DNA from: Cryptomeria japonica
Taxonomy: Eukaryota > Streptophyta > Pinopsida > Cupressales > Cupressaceae
DNA length: 64,000 bases
Reading direction: 5' to 3'
Assembly (NCBI RefSeq): GCF_030272615.1
Contig: NC_081414.1
Location: 340,110,502 to 340,174,501 of the forward strand
Shown here: piece by piece, positions 1 through 10,422 of the stretch
How the letters are laid out: each line of letters begins with the position of its first letter
Position numbering within the stretch: the stretch's first letter is position 1
The notes under the pieces: generated by a model
The model's input: the letters and a program-made list of their open reading frames with translations, nothing else
Database searches by the model: none
What the model was told of the DNA's origin: nothing
Made by a program: the position numbers and the translations under genes

Positions 1-62
1 TCACAACATTGTATACCTAAAATAATTTCATTAACTCTTTCCATAAAAGCAGAAATCCTTTC
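1..62 (-). pseudogene. Copia gag fragment of element A, distal piece
   Basis: Read on the minus strand this stretch encodes ERISAFMERVNEIILGIQCC. It aligns by eye with the matching part of the gag of element C (HSFMGKVNGIVLGIRC, near 18540-18590 minus). It is therefore the continuation of the gag N-terminus found at 6064-6435. It belongs to the UBN2/DUF4219-type gag of plant Ty1/copia elements. The rest lies outside the window. The reading frame is open over these 62 bases, and the break is due to insertion of element B. Confidence 0.75.
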
Positions 63-309
63 TGTTGGCAAATGCACACTCCAATGAGATATTGTAGGTG
101 ATTGAAGGTTTTGTCAATGAGTATTAATACTGTGTTATGGTGTGTTTTTCATGTGGTTGTTGTTATCTATGTTCATTGCATTATTTCTTGTTTATTGGTA
201 CACAGTATTAATATGCTTTACATGTTTTAAGTTAAGAAAATCATTTAATCGGTTAGATATTGATTCACACCCCCCCCCCAACCTCTCAGTATCTGTGGGA
301 ATCCTAACA
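63..309 (+). repeat. 5' LTR of element B, internally deleted
   Basis: It matches both ends of the 3' LTR (5257-6063): the first about 55 bp and the last about 180 bp. It lacks about 560 bp in between. The missing part, equivalent to about 5310-5885, holds the TATA-like ATATATAAG (about 5519-5528). The copy ends in a C-run, then CTAACA. Confidence 0.88.
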
Positions 310-323
310 ATTGGTATCAGAGC
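310..323 (+). other. Primer-binding site of element B (initiator Met tRNA type)
   Basis: ATTGGTATCAGAGC lies directly after the 5' LTR. TGGTATCAGAGC is the usual plant copia site complementary to the 3' end of initiator methionine tRNA. Confidence 0.9.
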
Positions 324-380
324 TTGGTCCTCTATTTTCAGAAGCCTAACAGCTTGAGGAAGATCTTGACACCGATAGAG

Positions 381-746
381 ATGGAAAACTTGATGAAGCA
401 ATTAGAAGCAGCTCTCTCAGACTATGATGCAAAAAAGTTGAAAAATATCAAACTTGAAGATGATCTAAAGGCTGCACAGGATATTATTCAAGCACTTCAA
501 GAAAATCTTACCATTGCAAGAAACAAGAGAAGAGAACTTTGTGAAAAGATGCAAAATAAGAATGATGAAAAGGAAACTCTTAGTGATCTGATAAACAAGT
601 TGAAACAAGAAAATGTGACAACAAAGAATGAGATGCAGGATATGACTATGAGATTTTGTAAAGAAATTGAAGATAGAAAGAAGAATGAAGAAGATTTGAC
701 TAGAAGACTAAGTGATGCTGCAAATGAGAGCACAAGACTTAGCTAG
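381..746 (+). pseudogene. Gag-like coiled-coil segment of element B
   Basis: Starting at the ATG at 381, 121 codons run to a TAG at 744-746. The product is rich in Lys, Glu, Asn and Leu with heptad spacing (for example LEDDLKAAQDII), which predicts a long coiled coil. No capsid domain is recognisable. A frameshift follows, and the zinc-knuckle part continues in another frame from about 875. The coil and knuckles together look like the C-terminal half of a copia gag, with the N-terminal UBN2-type part missing. Its role would be RNA binding and particle assembly, which is inference from the knuckles. Confidence 0.6.
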
Positions 747-892
747 GAAAATGATTTGTTGAAGATAGATCTGATGCATACACAGAATTACTCTAATGAA
801 CTTATGAGACAGAAAGAAATCTTGGAAAGAGAATTGGTTACTCCAAATCAGCACAAAGAAAATTCAAGAAAAGCTCAGAAGAACTTGGTGAC

Positions 893-1453
893 TTGTTGAA
901 GAATCAAAAACCTAATGGTGACACTTGTGGACTTGGCTTTGAAGCTGGTGAAAGCTTTGGTACTACAAACACACGGGATCATGGCAAACTGGTAAGACAA
1001 CCTATTGCTTATAAATGTAATGGCAAATGCTTTAATTGTAACAAGTATGGTCATAAAGCAAATCAATGTAGATCTAGAAATTATCAGAATACCAATACAC
1101 CCACTAGTCAATGTTCAAAATGAAACAAAGCTGGTCATAATTCTTAAAATTGCAGAATGAATGTAAGATGTTATTTTTGTGGAAGATTTGGACATCTATC
1201 TAATCAATGTAGAACACAAACCGACATAGGATATGGGAAAGCTATTCAGAAAAATAATGTGACTTGTTATGCTTGTAACAAGATTGGACATATTGCAAAA
1301 TTTTGTAGAAGCAAGTCCTCACGAGTAAATAACAAAGGTCCTAGTTTGAAAGGTAAAGAAAAGGTTGAAGAAGTAAAGCAGGAATTCTCAAAACAATGGA
1401 TCAGGAAATCAGAACTAAATGGTGATAGGAATACTCCTCCATCGGCAGAATAG
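893..1453 (+). pseudogene. Four zinc knuckles (nucleocapsid) of element B, one broken
   Basis: One frame carries four CX2CX4HX4C-type units: CFNCNKYGHKANQC (about 1030-1071), a third-class unit at about 1112-1155, CYFCGRFGHLSNQC (about 1169-1210) and CYACNKIGHIAKFC (about 1267-1308). The second unit has two stops: TGA where the second Cys is expected and TAA where Gln is expected. The segment ends in a Lys/Glu-rich tail and a TAG at 1453. CCHC knuckles bind the RNA genome in Ty1/copia nucleocapsids. Four in tandem is more than the one or two usual for copia. Confidence 0.75.
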
Positions 1454-1796
1454 AGTAACACTCCACTGGCAAGAGACTCTTCATCTAACTAAAGAAAATT
1501 CATTTGAGGGTTTGGCAATCAAATATGAAACATGCTATTATTCCCTCGGTTAATGGTAAGAAGTTGAAACTACTTCTATACCGGTAGATAAGTTAAGTGA
1601 TTACTTAACTGATAAGCATTAAATGAGGTGGTTGGCAAAATTAACATTATAAATCAGTGTTTGGCTCCATTTTCATTTCACCAAGCATTCAAACATTCGA
1701 AGAGCACAAAAATTCTTAAGCAAAGGCATTTCGAGCAAAGAAGTGAAGCAATTCAGCAAGCAATCATTCCTAAGGTAGATAAAGGTATTTATAATC
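1454..1796 (+). other. Spacer between gag region and orphan gene in element B
   Basis: AT-rich, with no recognisable coding. It could hold the leader of the orphan gene that starts at 1797. No clear promoter was seen. Confidence 0.4.
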
Positions 1797-2978
1797 ATGG
1801 CTTCTTCATCTATTCTTGAATTCATAGCAAACCCTACTGTAATCAAAGTGATTAAACGCCCTAGACCCATATTTCAGTTAGTTCCCAAAATTGCTAAGAA
1901 GGATGATAATGTAGGTGCATTTTCTCAAATTCCCAAAGGAGTAGTTTTTGCTGAAGACCCTAGGATGTACATACATTGTCACATAGAAGAATTAGGTGAT
2001 GAGGAAATCAAGAGCATGTACATATCAGTAATTTGTGACAATTCTAGTAATGTTAAACCTAAACATAAAATAGTTGAAACCCTAGGTTTCACTGAAATTC
2101 TCAATATTATGGACTTCCCTAAGGATGTTATAAGGATAGTTTTAAGTAGGGTACATGGTGCATTCTTCTGGTTGGACTCAGTTCACAAAATCACTAAAGA
2201 GGCAGTAAAGGTTGTGACAGGGTTACCCTCCACCGATAACAGACTTGATAAGACAAAGGAGGTCTCAAATGACCTAGTGACTAACCTAACAGGTGCAACA
2301 TCTGATAAGAGATCTTTAAGAGTAAATGATGTAACTGACATCAATGTCAGATTCATTAGCATGATTTTAGGCTACAAAACCACACATGCAAATAGGTTAA
2401 ACTCAGTCTCTAGCTTATGCATAAAGAGTGCCTATGATATGATTAAAGATAATGCAAAAATAGATGTGTGTGAATGGTTGAAAGATGAACTAATCGACAA
2501 TTTGGGAAAGATTAAGAAAGATAAAAAGTGGACATTTAGATTTGGAAACCTACTTGTCTATTTAATGTTGCACATAACAAAACAAGTTCCTGGTATCGGT
2601 AACAAAAATCTTGGTTTTGATATACCGGTAGGCAAACAATTGTCTAATTTACTAAATAACATGGGAGAAAATAGAGAAAAGAACATAGATGAGTACTTTC
2701 AGGCATTAAAGGCCCAGATGAATACAAGAGTCAGATTATCACAAGCAATTGTAAATAAGTATAAGGATGAAATATGCTTTGTTATTAAGAAGGATGAGAT
2801 TTGGATGGAGGCAGTTATCCCAAGAACCATTTGGGTTACTGAAATGGGTTATGAAACTGATGACCACATAATTGAAATATATGCATGGCCCTCCTGGAAG
2901 CACCCAAGGAACCTAAAGAAGAGATATTTGGCAGTGCTGAGACTATTGAAAATCAAATTCAATCAAAGAAAAGGGTAA
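1797..2978 (+). pseudogene. Orphan cargo gene of element B, N-terminal domain
   Basis: From the ATG at 1797, 393 codons are open. The sequence is helical with conserved-looking blocks such as HGAFFWLDSVHKITKEAVKV followed by VTGLP, and later WTFRFGNLLVYLMLHI. These resemble, from memory, plant-specific transposon-associated proteins (PMD-like or the putative plant transposon protein domain); no search was possible. The true frame shifts near 2885 and continues to about 5030, giving about 1,080 codons in all. It is not a replication enzyme. The block ELIDNLGKIKK...FGNLLVYL aligns by eye with AIHGGLIGIKNG...FGWYSLLM in the minus-strand gene at 53272-56907. Confidence 0.6.
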
Positions 2979-5030
2979 AGGAGGTTGAAGCAACAGTTAG
3001 AAGAGGATCTAGACAAGCTAAAGCTATTAAGGATGATGTACTCAAACAAACTGGTATTACTGAAGATGAGTTAGAAGCACTTCAACCGGAAACTCACCTT
3101 TCACCGGTTGCAACTTCTTCTGAAAGTGATATGCCAACTGGATTTAAAAGAGTTGTGAGAAAAAGGGAACCTTCACCGGTATCTACACCTTCTCCTAGAA
3201 GAACCAGATAGAAACAACAAGCAGTAAGGCCCCCGGCTAGAAAAGTAACTCCAAAGAAGAAGTTAACACCCAAAAAGAAGACTCAACAAAACATTGCTCC
3301 AATTGACAAACTTCTAGATGAAATAACGGAGGATGGAAAGTTGAAGAACATCAATAAATTATATGATTCATTATCAGTTAATGACAAGGAGAAAGCTAAA
3401 AATGGTGTAATTCTACACTTGGACATTTACAAGAAATTTTTAATGCAAGTTGTAGATGAATTACCAGCAAAACTGTTTAAAAGACTTGAAGCTAGAAGGC
3501 AAGTTGTTGTAGAGCTTGATAAGAAAATAAAAGTTGAAAACTACTTGTTGTTCTTGTCAACTCACCAAAAGAGATAGATGATTTGATCTCTGAGGCTAAC
3601 TGATTAGTATTTTCAATTGCACACCGGCATATAGCACTTATGGTTGGTAGAGTGAATGAGGTAGCCGAGGAAACTGCTAATGCATGGGACATATTCCTTG
3701 AAGAGAAGGAAAAGTAGGAAGAATATAGAAATCCTAAACCCATCAAAGTATACCAAAAGGATAAGAATAAGGGAAAAGGAAAGGTTGGTGGACCACCTAG
3801 CATAAAAATAACAGATAATCTATCCCCACCACCTCTGGATACTCCACCGGTAGTTACCACTGACAATCAACTGGCTAGTGAGAGTATGGACATACCACAA
3901 GAGGACACAAATCCCAATTCTAAAGTGTTATATACAGTTGAAATTGACACTCATAAAGTCAATATTGTGGTAGATAAGGATTCAATAGGGAAAACAAATA
4001 TGGCTAATAAAACACCAGTAACAGATAGTACTGAAGGTAAATTGGCAGATGACAACACTAAGAAACAAATAGAGCAACAGGCTCCCTCTCAGCAATAGGT
4101 TCATACAGAGACAGTGCCACTGGCAACAGCCAAGCAATTCAAACCTTTTCTTAAAGAAATGAAAACACAAACTAACCTACCAGAGGTCACCACAAGCAAG
4201 GATATTGCTCCAACTGGCAAGATACAGAGTGTTGGCTCTTCAAATGCAGAATTCAAATCAACTAATGTAACAGAAGTTCTTTTGGATTCCATCAAGAAGA
4301 TAACAAATTGGAGCTCACAAGCATACGAGGCAATAGATGATACCATTCCAATTTTGAAAATGATAGCACCTAAGTGTAATGTAGATAATAAAGATTCTTT
4401 GAGTCAACTTGACACTTTGTCTAAGTATATTACTGACAACACTATGATAGTTGAACAAATAAAAGAGGAAGCATTCAAGGAGAGATTAGAGAAGGAAAAA
4501 CACAAATTCTTTGAGGAAGAAATAAAGAAGTGTACAAGATAATTTGACACACTTCTACCGGAACTATGTAGTACATTGAAGGAATTTAAAACTTTGTACA
4601 AGGATACGTGTAAAACTAACTTTTTGAAAGTTGATAGAGACTGAAAGATCAACAAGATACAGGAAGAAATAAATCAACTAGCTGACAATTTCATTAATTC
4701 ATCTGATTCATTATCAATTTTTGAGCAGAAAATAACAGGTTTTGAGGAAGAACTACTAAAATTAGAAAGAGAAAAGGAAAGAATAAAAGGTAAGGCTAAA
4801 GATCTAAAATGGAGACTAAGTCCAAAATTGGACTACCTCGCCTCCTTAAGAAAAGAAATATCTGATGCTTTGATTCAAAGACAGAAAACACTGGCAAAGC
4901 AAATGTAACACCTCACCGGTATAGTTTAGAGGATAGAGGCTGCAATAAAAGACAGCAAAAAGTTCCTTGAGAGCCTGAATCTGGTTTTGGCAGATCTTTT
5001 TCAGATTGTAACCAACCAGTTACAAGGGTG
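2885..5030 (+). pseudogene. Orphan cargo gene of element B, basic patch and coiled-coil tail
   Basis: This continues 1797-2978 after a frameshift, through open pieces at 2885-3211, 3341-3577, 3600-4098, 4114-4542 and 4543-5030. These are separated by about nine stops (several TAG) and one more frameshift near 3560. A Lys/Pro patch KVTPKKKLTPKKK (about 3245-3283) could be a nuclear localisation signal. The Pro/Thr-rich middle is followed by a long Lys/Glu/Leu coiled coil (about 4440-5000), for example EEELLKLEREKERIKGKAK. The function is unknown. The layout matches the gene at 53272-56907: globular start, basic patch, coil. Confidence 0.5.
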
Positions 5031-5256
5031 AAACTGGAAACCACACTCAATTGACACTTTGACAACCTTTGTCATTGACGCCAAAGGGGGAGTAGTGGAA
5101 TGAGAAAAATAATCAATAAATGACTCATCAACTCAGGGGGAGTACACATTCTTTTGGTACTCAATTTTTGGTAAGACAATTCTGGCAGATTTCCTTTTAG
5201 ATGACAGTTTTTGGATTTTTCTCATGAGTGTTGCCATCAATGCCAAAGGAGGAGAT
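5031..5256 (+). other. 3' untranslated region and polypurine tract of element B
   Basis: No coding is visible. It contains GGGGGAGTA-type purine blocks at about 5084-5092 and 5137-5144. The purine tract AAAGGAGGAGAT ends one base before the 3' LTR and is the likely plus-strand primer. Confidence 0.8.
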
Positions 5257-6063
5257 TGTTGGCAAATGCACACTCTAATGAGATATTGTAGGTGATTGAA
5301 GGTTTTTTCATTGATGGAAACCTTACAATCCTATGACATCAGCAAGGCAATTTACCAGCACTAGCAAGGTCAGACTCTACACCGGCACATAGACCACCAG
5401 CAACGACAGTGAAAGGAAGCATACCGACACATAAGCTGACAGGAATTTTGTTTGTAATTTATTTTGTTAATTACTGTAAAATAATTGTAAGCCAACTTGG
5501 CAAGTTGTAAAATGACTCATATATATAAGAGATCATTGTAGAACATGTTGTAAGAAGACAGAATGTGATTAGGCAAAACAAGGCAAACCTATTATGTGAA
5601 TTATAGGTTAAGGGTTTATGTATGAAGCAGAGCTATAAACTGGTACTGGATCTGGCATAGTAGATGCTATTTTGAAGCAGTACAAGACATTGGATTTATA
5701 TAATCCATTTTGTAAGTCAGTGAGACTTCCCATTTTGTAATTGAGCAGTGAGCTCTAGGCACTTGGCCTTCTTGCATGTGCAGGCCCCTATTGTAGCAGT
5801 AATATTCTCTTATTGGCCAGTAAGTGAATATTGTGGGTCACAAATCCCACCGAGGTTTTTCCCACACCGGGTTTCCTTGTTAGACTACTGTGTTAAGGTA
5901 TGTTTTTCATGTGGTTGTTATTATCTCTGTTTATTGCATTATTTCTTGTTTACCGGTACATAGTATTAATATTCTTTACATGTTTTAAGTTAAGAAAATC
6001 ATTTAACCGATTAGATACTAATTCACCCCCCCCCCACTCTCAGTATCTGTGGGAATTCTAACA
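5257..6063 (+). repeat. 3' LTR of element B (full length)
   Basis: 807 bp, TGTTGG to CTAACA, with a TATA-like ATATATAAG at about 5519-5528 and a C9 tract near the end. The target duplication CTTTC follows at 6064-6068. Confidence 0.9.
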
Positions 6064-6435
6064 CTTTCATCTTCTTCCATTTTTATATTTTCATACCTGA
6101 CCCGAAATCATTGATTTTGACAGTGGTATCACCTTCATTCAATGTCTCTAATTTATCCCAAATATATTTAGTAGTAGATCGGTTTGATAATCCAATGATT
6201 TTTTGATCTGACAATGTGCTCAAAAGTGCTTCTCTTGCTTTACAATCATTCTCCTGATCTTTAGCCAAGTTTGGTGGATTAGGTTGACTCTGTGTAGGAC
6301 CAACATAGCCATTCTTTGTAACATCCCATATGTCTCTTCCAATGCAATTCAGATGTGTCTCCATTCTGATCTTCCATATACCATATTTATTTCCATCAAG
6401 CTCGGACTGTCCTTCGTGAAATAGTTAGTTGCCAT
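6064..6435 (-). pseudogene. Copia gag N-terminus of element A
   Basis: Read from an ATG at 6435 on the minus strand: a short start, then LDGNKYGIWKIRMETHLNCI after one frameshift. Further along come YIWDKLETLNEGD and, after a second frameshift near 6090, KMEEDER. These are hallmarks of the UBN2/DUF4219 gag of plant Ty1/copia (FDG.NY..W...M...L, then IWDKLE.LYEGD). The frame then joins the fragment at 1-62 across the insertion of B. At least two frameshifts and the 6-kb insertion make it a pseudogene. Confidence 0.8.
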
Positions 6436-6477
6436 AGAATCTCCTCAAGCTATTAAAATTTTGCAAAAAGAGGACTT

Positions 6478-6492
6478 GGCTTTGATACCAAT
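6478..6492 (-). other. Primer-binding site of element A
   Basis: On the minus strand this reads ATTGGTATCAAAGCC, directly after the LTR end CCTAACA. It is the initiator Met tRNA type of site. Confidence 0.88.
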
Positions 6493-7569
6493 TGTTAGGA
6501 CTCGGAGGCAACTGAGAGGGGGGGTGAATCAATTGTCTATTAATTTCAACCCAAATATAACTTAATCAAACTTGATGCATAATACCGATAAACCAAACTT
6601 AATGTTGGTTGACAGTTTAACAGTTAATAACAATACCGATGAAGCTTAATAAATGAAACAAAAAGACAAATAACATCCACAACACATAACACAAATATTT
6701 GTACGTGGAAACCCTGTAAGGGGAAAAACCACAGTAGGATACCTTACCCACAATCAAATGAGACTACTGCAAATAGTATGTGTGTATAAATGGGGTCTGC
6801 ACATGTAGAAAGGCCAACTTCCTAGAGCTCACTGCTCAATCACAAAAATGAGAGTCACACTGACTACAATTGGATGGTTAAATCCAATAATAATGTACTG
6901 CTCAAAGTAGCATCTTCATATGCTAGATTCAGTACTAATTAAGCTTTGATTGTCTTCTTCAAAACCTTTCTTTAATCTTCAAATGATGTCTGCATGAGTA
7001 GCTATGCTTATATTCGCGTATACCTTATTACATTCCTCTTCCACTACCATGTTAATCTCACAAATGAGATCTTACATATATACCAAAACCTAAGACCAAA
7101 TGTGTAGGTCGGCTCACTAAAAATATTACAATTAAATCAATTATAAATAAGTCAAGATGTGATGTATCATGTCGTCTCAATGCATTTACAATAATAATCA
7201 ATCAATAAATCATCTCCATAATGTGTTGTGCTGATCTGGAATAGATAACGCATGTTGTTCCATAACCTAGACCAATTTGTTGGTAACAAAAAATATGAAA
7301 ACTTGATTAGACTAATAACCAAATCACCAAAACCAAGTGTCCAAACCATGTCTTCAACATAACCAAGTGATCTCTAGATGATAACAAGTCATCCTCTATG
7401 TCGGTGAACAATATAACCTGCCGGTGAACCAGATACCGGTAATTGTGCATAAGTCACTGAACATGTCGATGAACATAACCAAAGATCTCCAAAAGGATAG
7501 GTGTTGATAAGAGTTGACAAGTGTTGACATCAATGACAAAACCAATGCAACACATCTATAATACCAACA
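6493..7569 (-). repeat. 5' LTR of element A
   Basis: 1077 bp. On the minus strand it starts TGTTGGTATT and ends CCTAACA. It contains a minus-strand TATA-like TATATATG (about 7075-7083), a C/G-run near the PBS side, and the phrase GTGGAAACCCTGTAAGGGGA typical of such LTRs. The partner LTR is outside the window. Confidence 0.8.
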
Positions 7570-8176
7570 GTCATCTATAGATGTGCCTTATATATAGGAT
7601 TGTTTTGTTGTTCATATGTGCATGTCGATTGGGTTCCCAAGATCGTATCTCATTCGTTGGTTCTTCAACAATTATCAATAAGCATCTTTTTCATCATGAT
7701 CATATCAAGATCCCTTTTTATCAAATATATCTCGTTAATCCTTTATCCAATCATCAATATGCGCAAGATGCATCCTTCTTCTAGTTAGATATTATCCAAT
7801 CTTTGTCTGTTCATCATCATTTGGCAAAAGACATCTGAGACACTTGTGCTGGCTTTGATTCTTTTTAATCTTTGTTTATCTTTTGAGAACCTATGTTTTT
7901 TGTCTCCTTAGTCACCATGATCTTTCATATCATGGTTGTTGCTAGGAATAATAAATCTATGGGTATGATCTTGTCGGTTTTTGTTTTTCCTGGTGTGCTT
8001 TTGATGTGTCCCATGTTGTTCTAGGTCTTGGTTATCTCATGTTACATAGGGATTTATCTCTTTGCTTGTGGTTTCTATGGCATTTTTTCCCACAACATTC
8101 TCTGTAATTTTGTGTGGTTCTAGATTAACCTTTTTTGTTTGTTTATTTGAGTAAGTCCATGCATTGTTTATGAAAT
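7570..8176 (+). other. No gene seen; probable 3' internal sequence of Ty3-like element E
   Basis: No recognisable protein. When element C and one copy of its duplication (GAAAT) are removed, this stretch joins 20273-20525, which ends in a polypurine tract and an LTR start. It is therefore probably the untranslated 3' part of element E. Its junction with the LTR of A at 7569 is unexplained. Confidence 0.4.
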
Positions 8177-9430
8177 TTTTAGCAGCAGTCAAGAAAGAAG
8201 ATTGAGAGGGAGGGTGAATTAGTCTTCACCAGAATATCAAACTTAATTACAAAACATAGATCTAATAAACTGCTGTAATAATAGAGATAAACAAATTGAA
8301 AGCACAATGCACAACACCAAGATTTTGATGTGCAAAACCCCGTTAAGGGAAAAACCACGGTCCAAATCTACCCACAATAAGATGATACTCTGCAATAGTA
8401 TGTGAAAATATTATAATGGGGAATGCACATGCATTCAAGCACACTGCCTAGAGCTCATTGCTCAAAAGATAATGGCCTAGAAGGCTATGACCCTCTGGGA
8501 AGTCTCACTGACTTACAATAAGATTTGGACTACAATCCAAAAGAAATAAACTGGAAGAATAACATCTCCAAATGCCTAATTACAGTTCCCGTTAAGCACA
8601 GATGTCTGCTCTGCAACACCAATCTCTCCTCAATCACCACACCAAAGTATTTATCACTTGTTCACACATAAACCTCTCTCTAATAATGCAGACATTACAT
8701 CAACACCTAAATTACATGAATATATCACCTATATATACAAATCATCAACCTTGATAACAAGGTTGGCTAAACCCTCAACCCTCAATTACAAAATAATAAC
8801 ACATGATACAAAGATTGACCACTGGACCAATATAATGGTTTACATAGCATAACATGGTCCTAATTCAAATTCCCAAACACTCATCTCCATTCGAAATCAT
8901 GCCAAGATCAACCACAACACGCTACATCACCAGGAAAACCACATAACATGAAAATCAACACCGGTTGATAGAAACTACCAAAAACTCGCACAAAGATCAA
9001 TGCGGATCATCAAAATAAATAGGACATGACTAAGAAACACCAACAAGCATGTTAGAATCATCAAGAATAGCTGCACCAATACCACTTATCAAATCTTCAT
9101 CAATCAACATCTAAAAGCTTAAGAACACAACCAATCAGCAACTATCATGAAGAAAGATAGCTTGTGAAGCACCAAATCACAATCCATATGAAATGAAGAT
9201 ACACAAGATCATCCCCAACAAAATCCCAAAAGCTCAGTATAAGGTCTCATCACACTTAAATATACCGGAGGATATACCAAGCTCTGCAAAAGAGTGATCA
9301 GCAAACCAACTCTATAAACCAAATCATAAGATCTTCCCAATCTATAATCACCAGAACAATACATAGGAATATGTTGACATCAATGAAAAAAACATATCCT
9401 AGCAATAGCAATTACAAACAATGTCCAACA
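8177..9430 (-). repeat. 3' LTR of element C
   Basis: On the minus strand it begins TGTTGGACATTG at 9430. It ends near 8177, where the terminal CA appears as AA. A minus-strand TATATATAGG lies at about 8729-8738. It shows frequent point differences from the copy at 19016-20267. Confidence 0.88.
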
Positions 9431-9443
9431 ATCTCCCCCTTTG
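9431..9443 (-). other. Polypurine tract of element C
   Basis: On the minus strand CCAAAGGGGGAGAT directly precedes the 3' LTR start TGTTGGAC. Confidence 0.85.
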
Positions 9444-9908
9444 GGATTTGATGGCAACATATGAATGTGAAAAATAATCAATGCAAAGCAAGAAGATATC
9501 TCCAACAAACTCCACCTAAGATCAGCACATATAAAACAGTTTTTCACATGATCTCTCTCCCCCTTTGATAACAATGCCAAATATCTCAAAATAGAAAACC
9601 AAAATTACTCTCCCCCTTAGAGTATAAAACATGAATCTCTCTCCTCAAAACGCAAACTACTCCAGCAGAGGAGCAACACTAACTCACCAATCTGGATAAA
9701 AAGATAAGACTGTGAAGTCCACTAGATTGATGCAACTTAATGCATCTAGTTTTGATCAGGAGGGGTGGTACCCCTAACTTGTCTCTCAAATAGACAAATG
9801 TATTTGCAGTCAAAGTCTTAGTGAAAATATCAGCTATTTGTTCCTTTGTAGATACATGCTACAGCTTCACCTTCTCTTCACTGACTTTCTCTCTCAAGTA
9901 GTGATATT
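9444..9908 (-). pseudogene. C-terminal end of copia pol (RNase H tail) and 3' UTR of element C
   Basis: The minus strand at about 9750-9908 reads HVSTKEQIADIFTKTL after correcting frame, then a tail like YLRDKLGVPPLL. This is the usual C-terminus of Ty1/copia pol, just past RNase H. Element D separates it from the rest of RNase H at 14941-15560. A TAG interrupts it at a Gln/Glu-like position. From 9444 to about 9750 there is untranslated sequence with several short purine-rich blocks. Confidence 0.7.
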
Positions 9909-9913
9909 TGATT

Positions 9914-10362
9914 TGTTGATATGTGGCAACTAATCAGCAAAGTACTGTACACTTAGCACATATCCTCACAAGGGTCTAGGGCCAGGCTGGGCCCCGAGAA
10001 AGTGGGCAAAGCCCGCTGTGGGGGTTCAGGGGCGACAGCCCGCGAGAGAAAAAAAAATTTGTCATTTTTGTTGATGAAAACCGACATTGTAATAAAACCC
10101 TAAAAAGGCCAACTTTGTTTGTTTCCCTAAAATGCATGTTACAAGTGACTGGGATGCTTAAGGCATTGTAAGGTTGATGTACTATTTTTGCTAGATAATA
10201 AAAAAGATTGGACAACTGTGTATGGTGGACGTAACCCATTCTGGGTGAACCACGTTAAATCCCTGTGTTATCTGTGTCCTATTTATTTCTTTATCTTTTG
10301 TATTTAAATCTGCATATAATTGTTAGTTCATATTTGATTCGGATCTACTTGAAATCCTAACA
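9914..10362 (+). repeat. 5' LTR of element D
   Basis: 449 bp, TGTTGATATG to CCTAACA. A GC-rich block at about 9970-10045 contrasts with the AT-rich surroundings. The partner is at 14482-14935. Confidence 0.92.
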
Positions 10363-10376
10363 ATTGGTATCAGAGT
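10363..10376 (+). other. Primer-binding site of element D
   Basis: ATTGGTATCAGAGT directly follows the 5' LTR. It is the initiator Met tRNA type. Confidence 0.88.
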
Positions 10377-10422
10377 GAGGTTTTTTGTAAATTGGCAAGA
10401 CTCTCATATTTGAGTGGGAGCA

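Larger units (their letters stand above)
63..6063 (+). mobile_element. Non-autonomous copia-like LTR element B, nested in A
   Basis: The ends are TGTTGG and CTAACA, flanked by the perfect 5-bp target duplication CTTTC (58-62 and 6064-6068). The PBS matches the 3' end of initiator Met tRNA and the PPT is AAAGGAGGAGAT, both as in plant Ty1/copia. Inside are a gag-like coiled coil, zinc knuckles and a roughly 1,080-codon orphan gene. I see no protease, integrase, reverse transcriptase or RNase H in any frame, so the element would need enzymes from a relative. Its 5' LTR is internally deleted. Confidence 0.88.
1..7569 (-). mobile_element. Copia element A, minus strand, cut by the left window edge
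   Basis: Only the 5' part (in minus orientation) is inside the window: the 5' LTR at 6493-7569, the primer-binding site at 6478-6492 and the start of gag. Gag reads leftward from 6435 and is interrupted by element B (63-6063). It resumes at 62 and leaves the window at 1. The gag fragments on the two sides of B join across one 5-bp target duplication (CTTTC), so this was one element before B landed. The other LTR must lie left of base 1. Confidence 0.85.

Noticed and set aside
310-323. TGGTATCAGAGC-type sequences (also 6478, 10363, 19002) as parts of tRNA genes
   Set aside because: They are 12-15 bp sites directly after LTR ends, complementary to initiator Met tRNA. They are primer-binding sites, with no tRNA body beside them.
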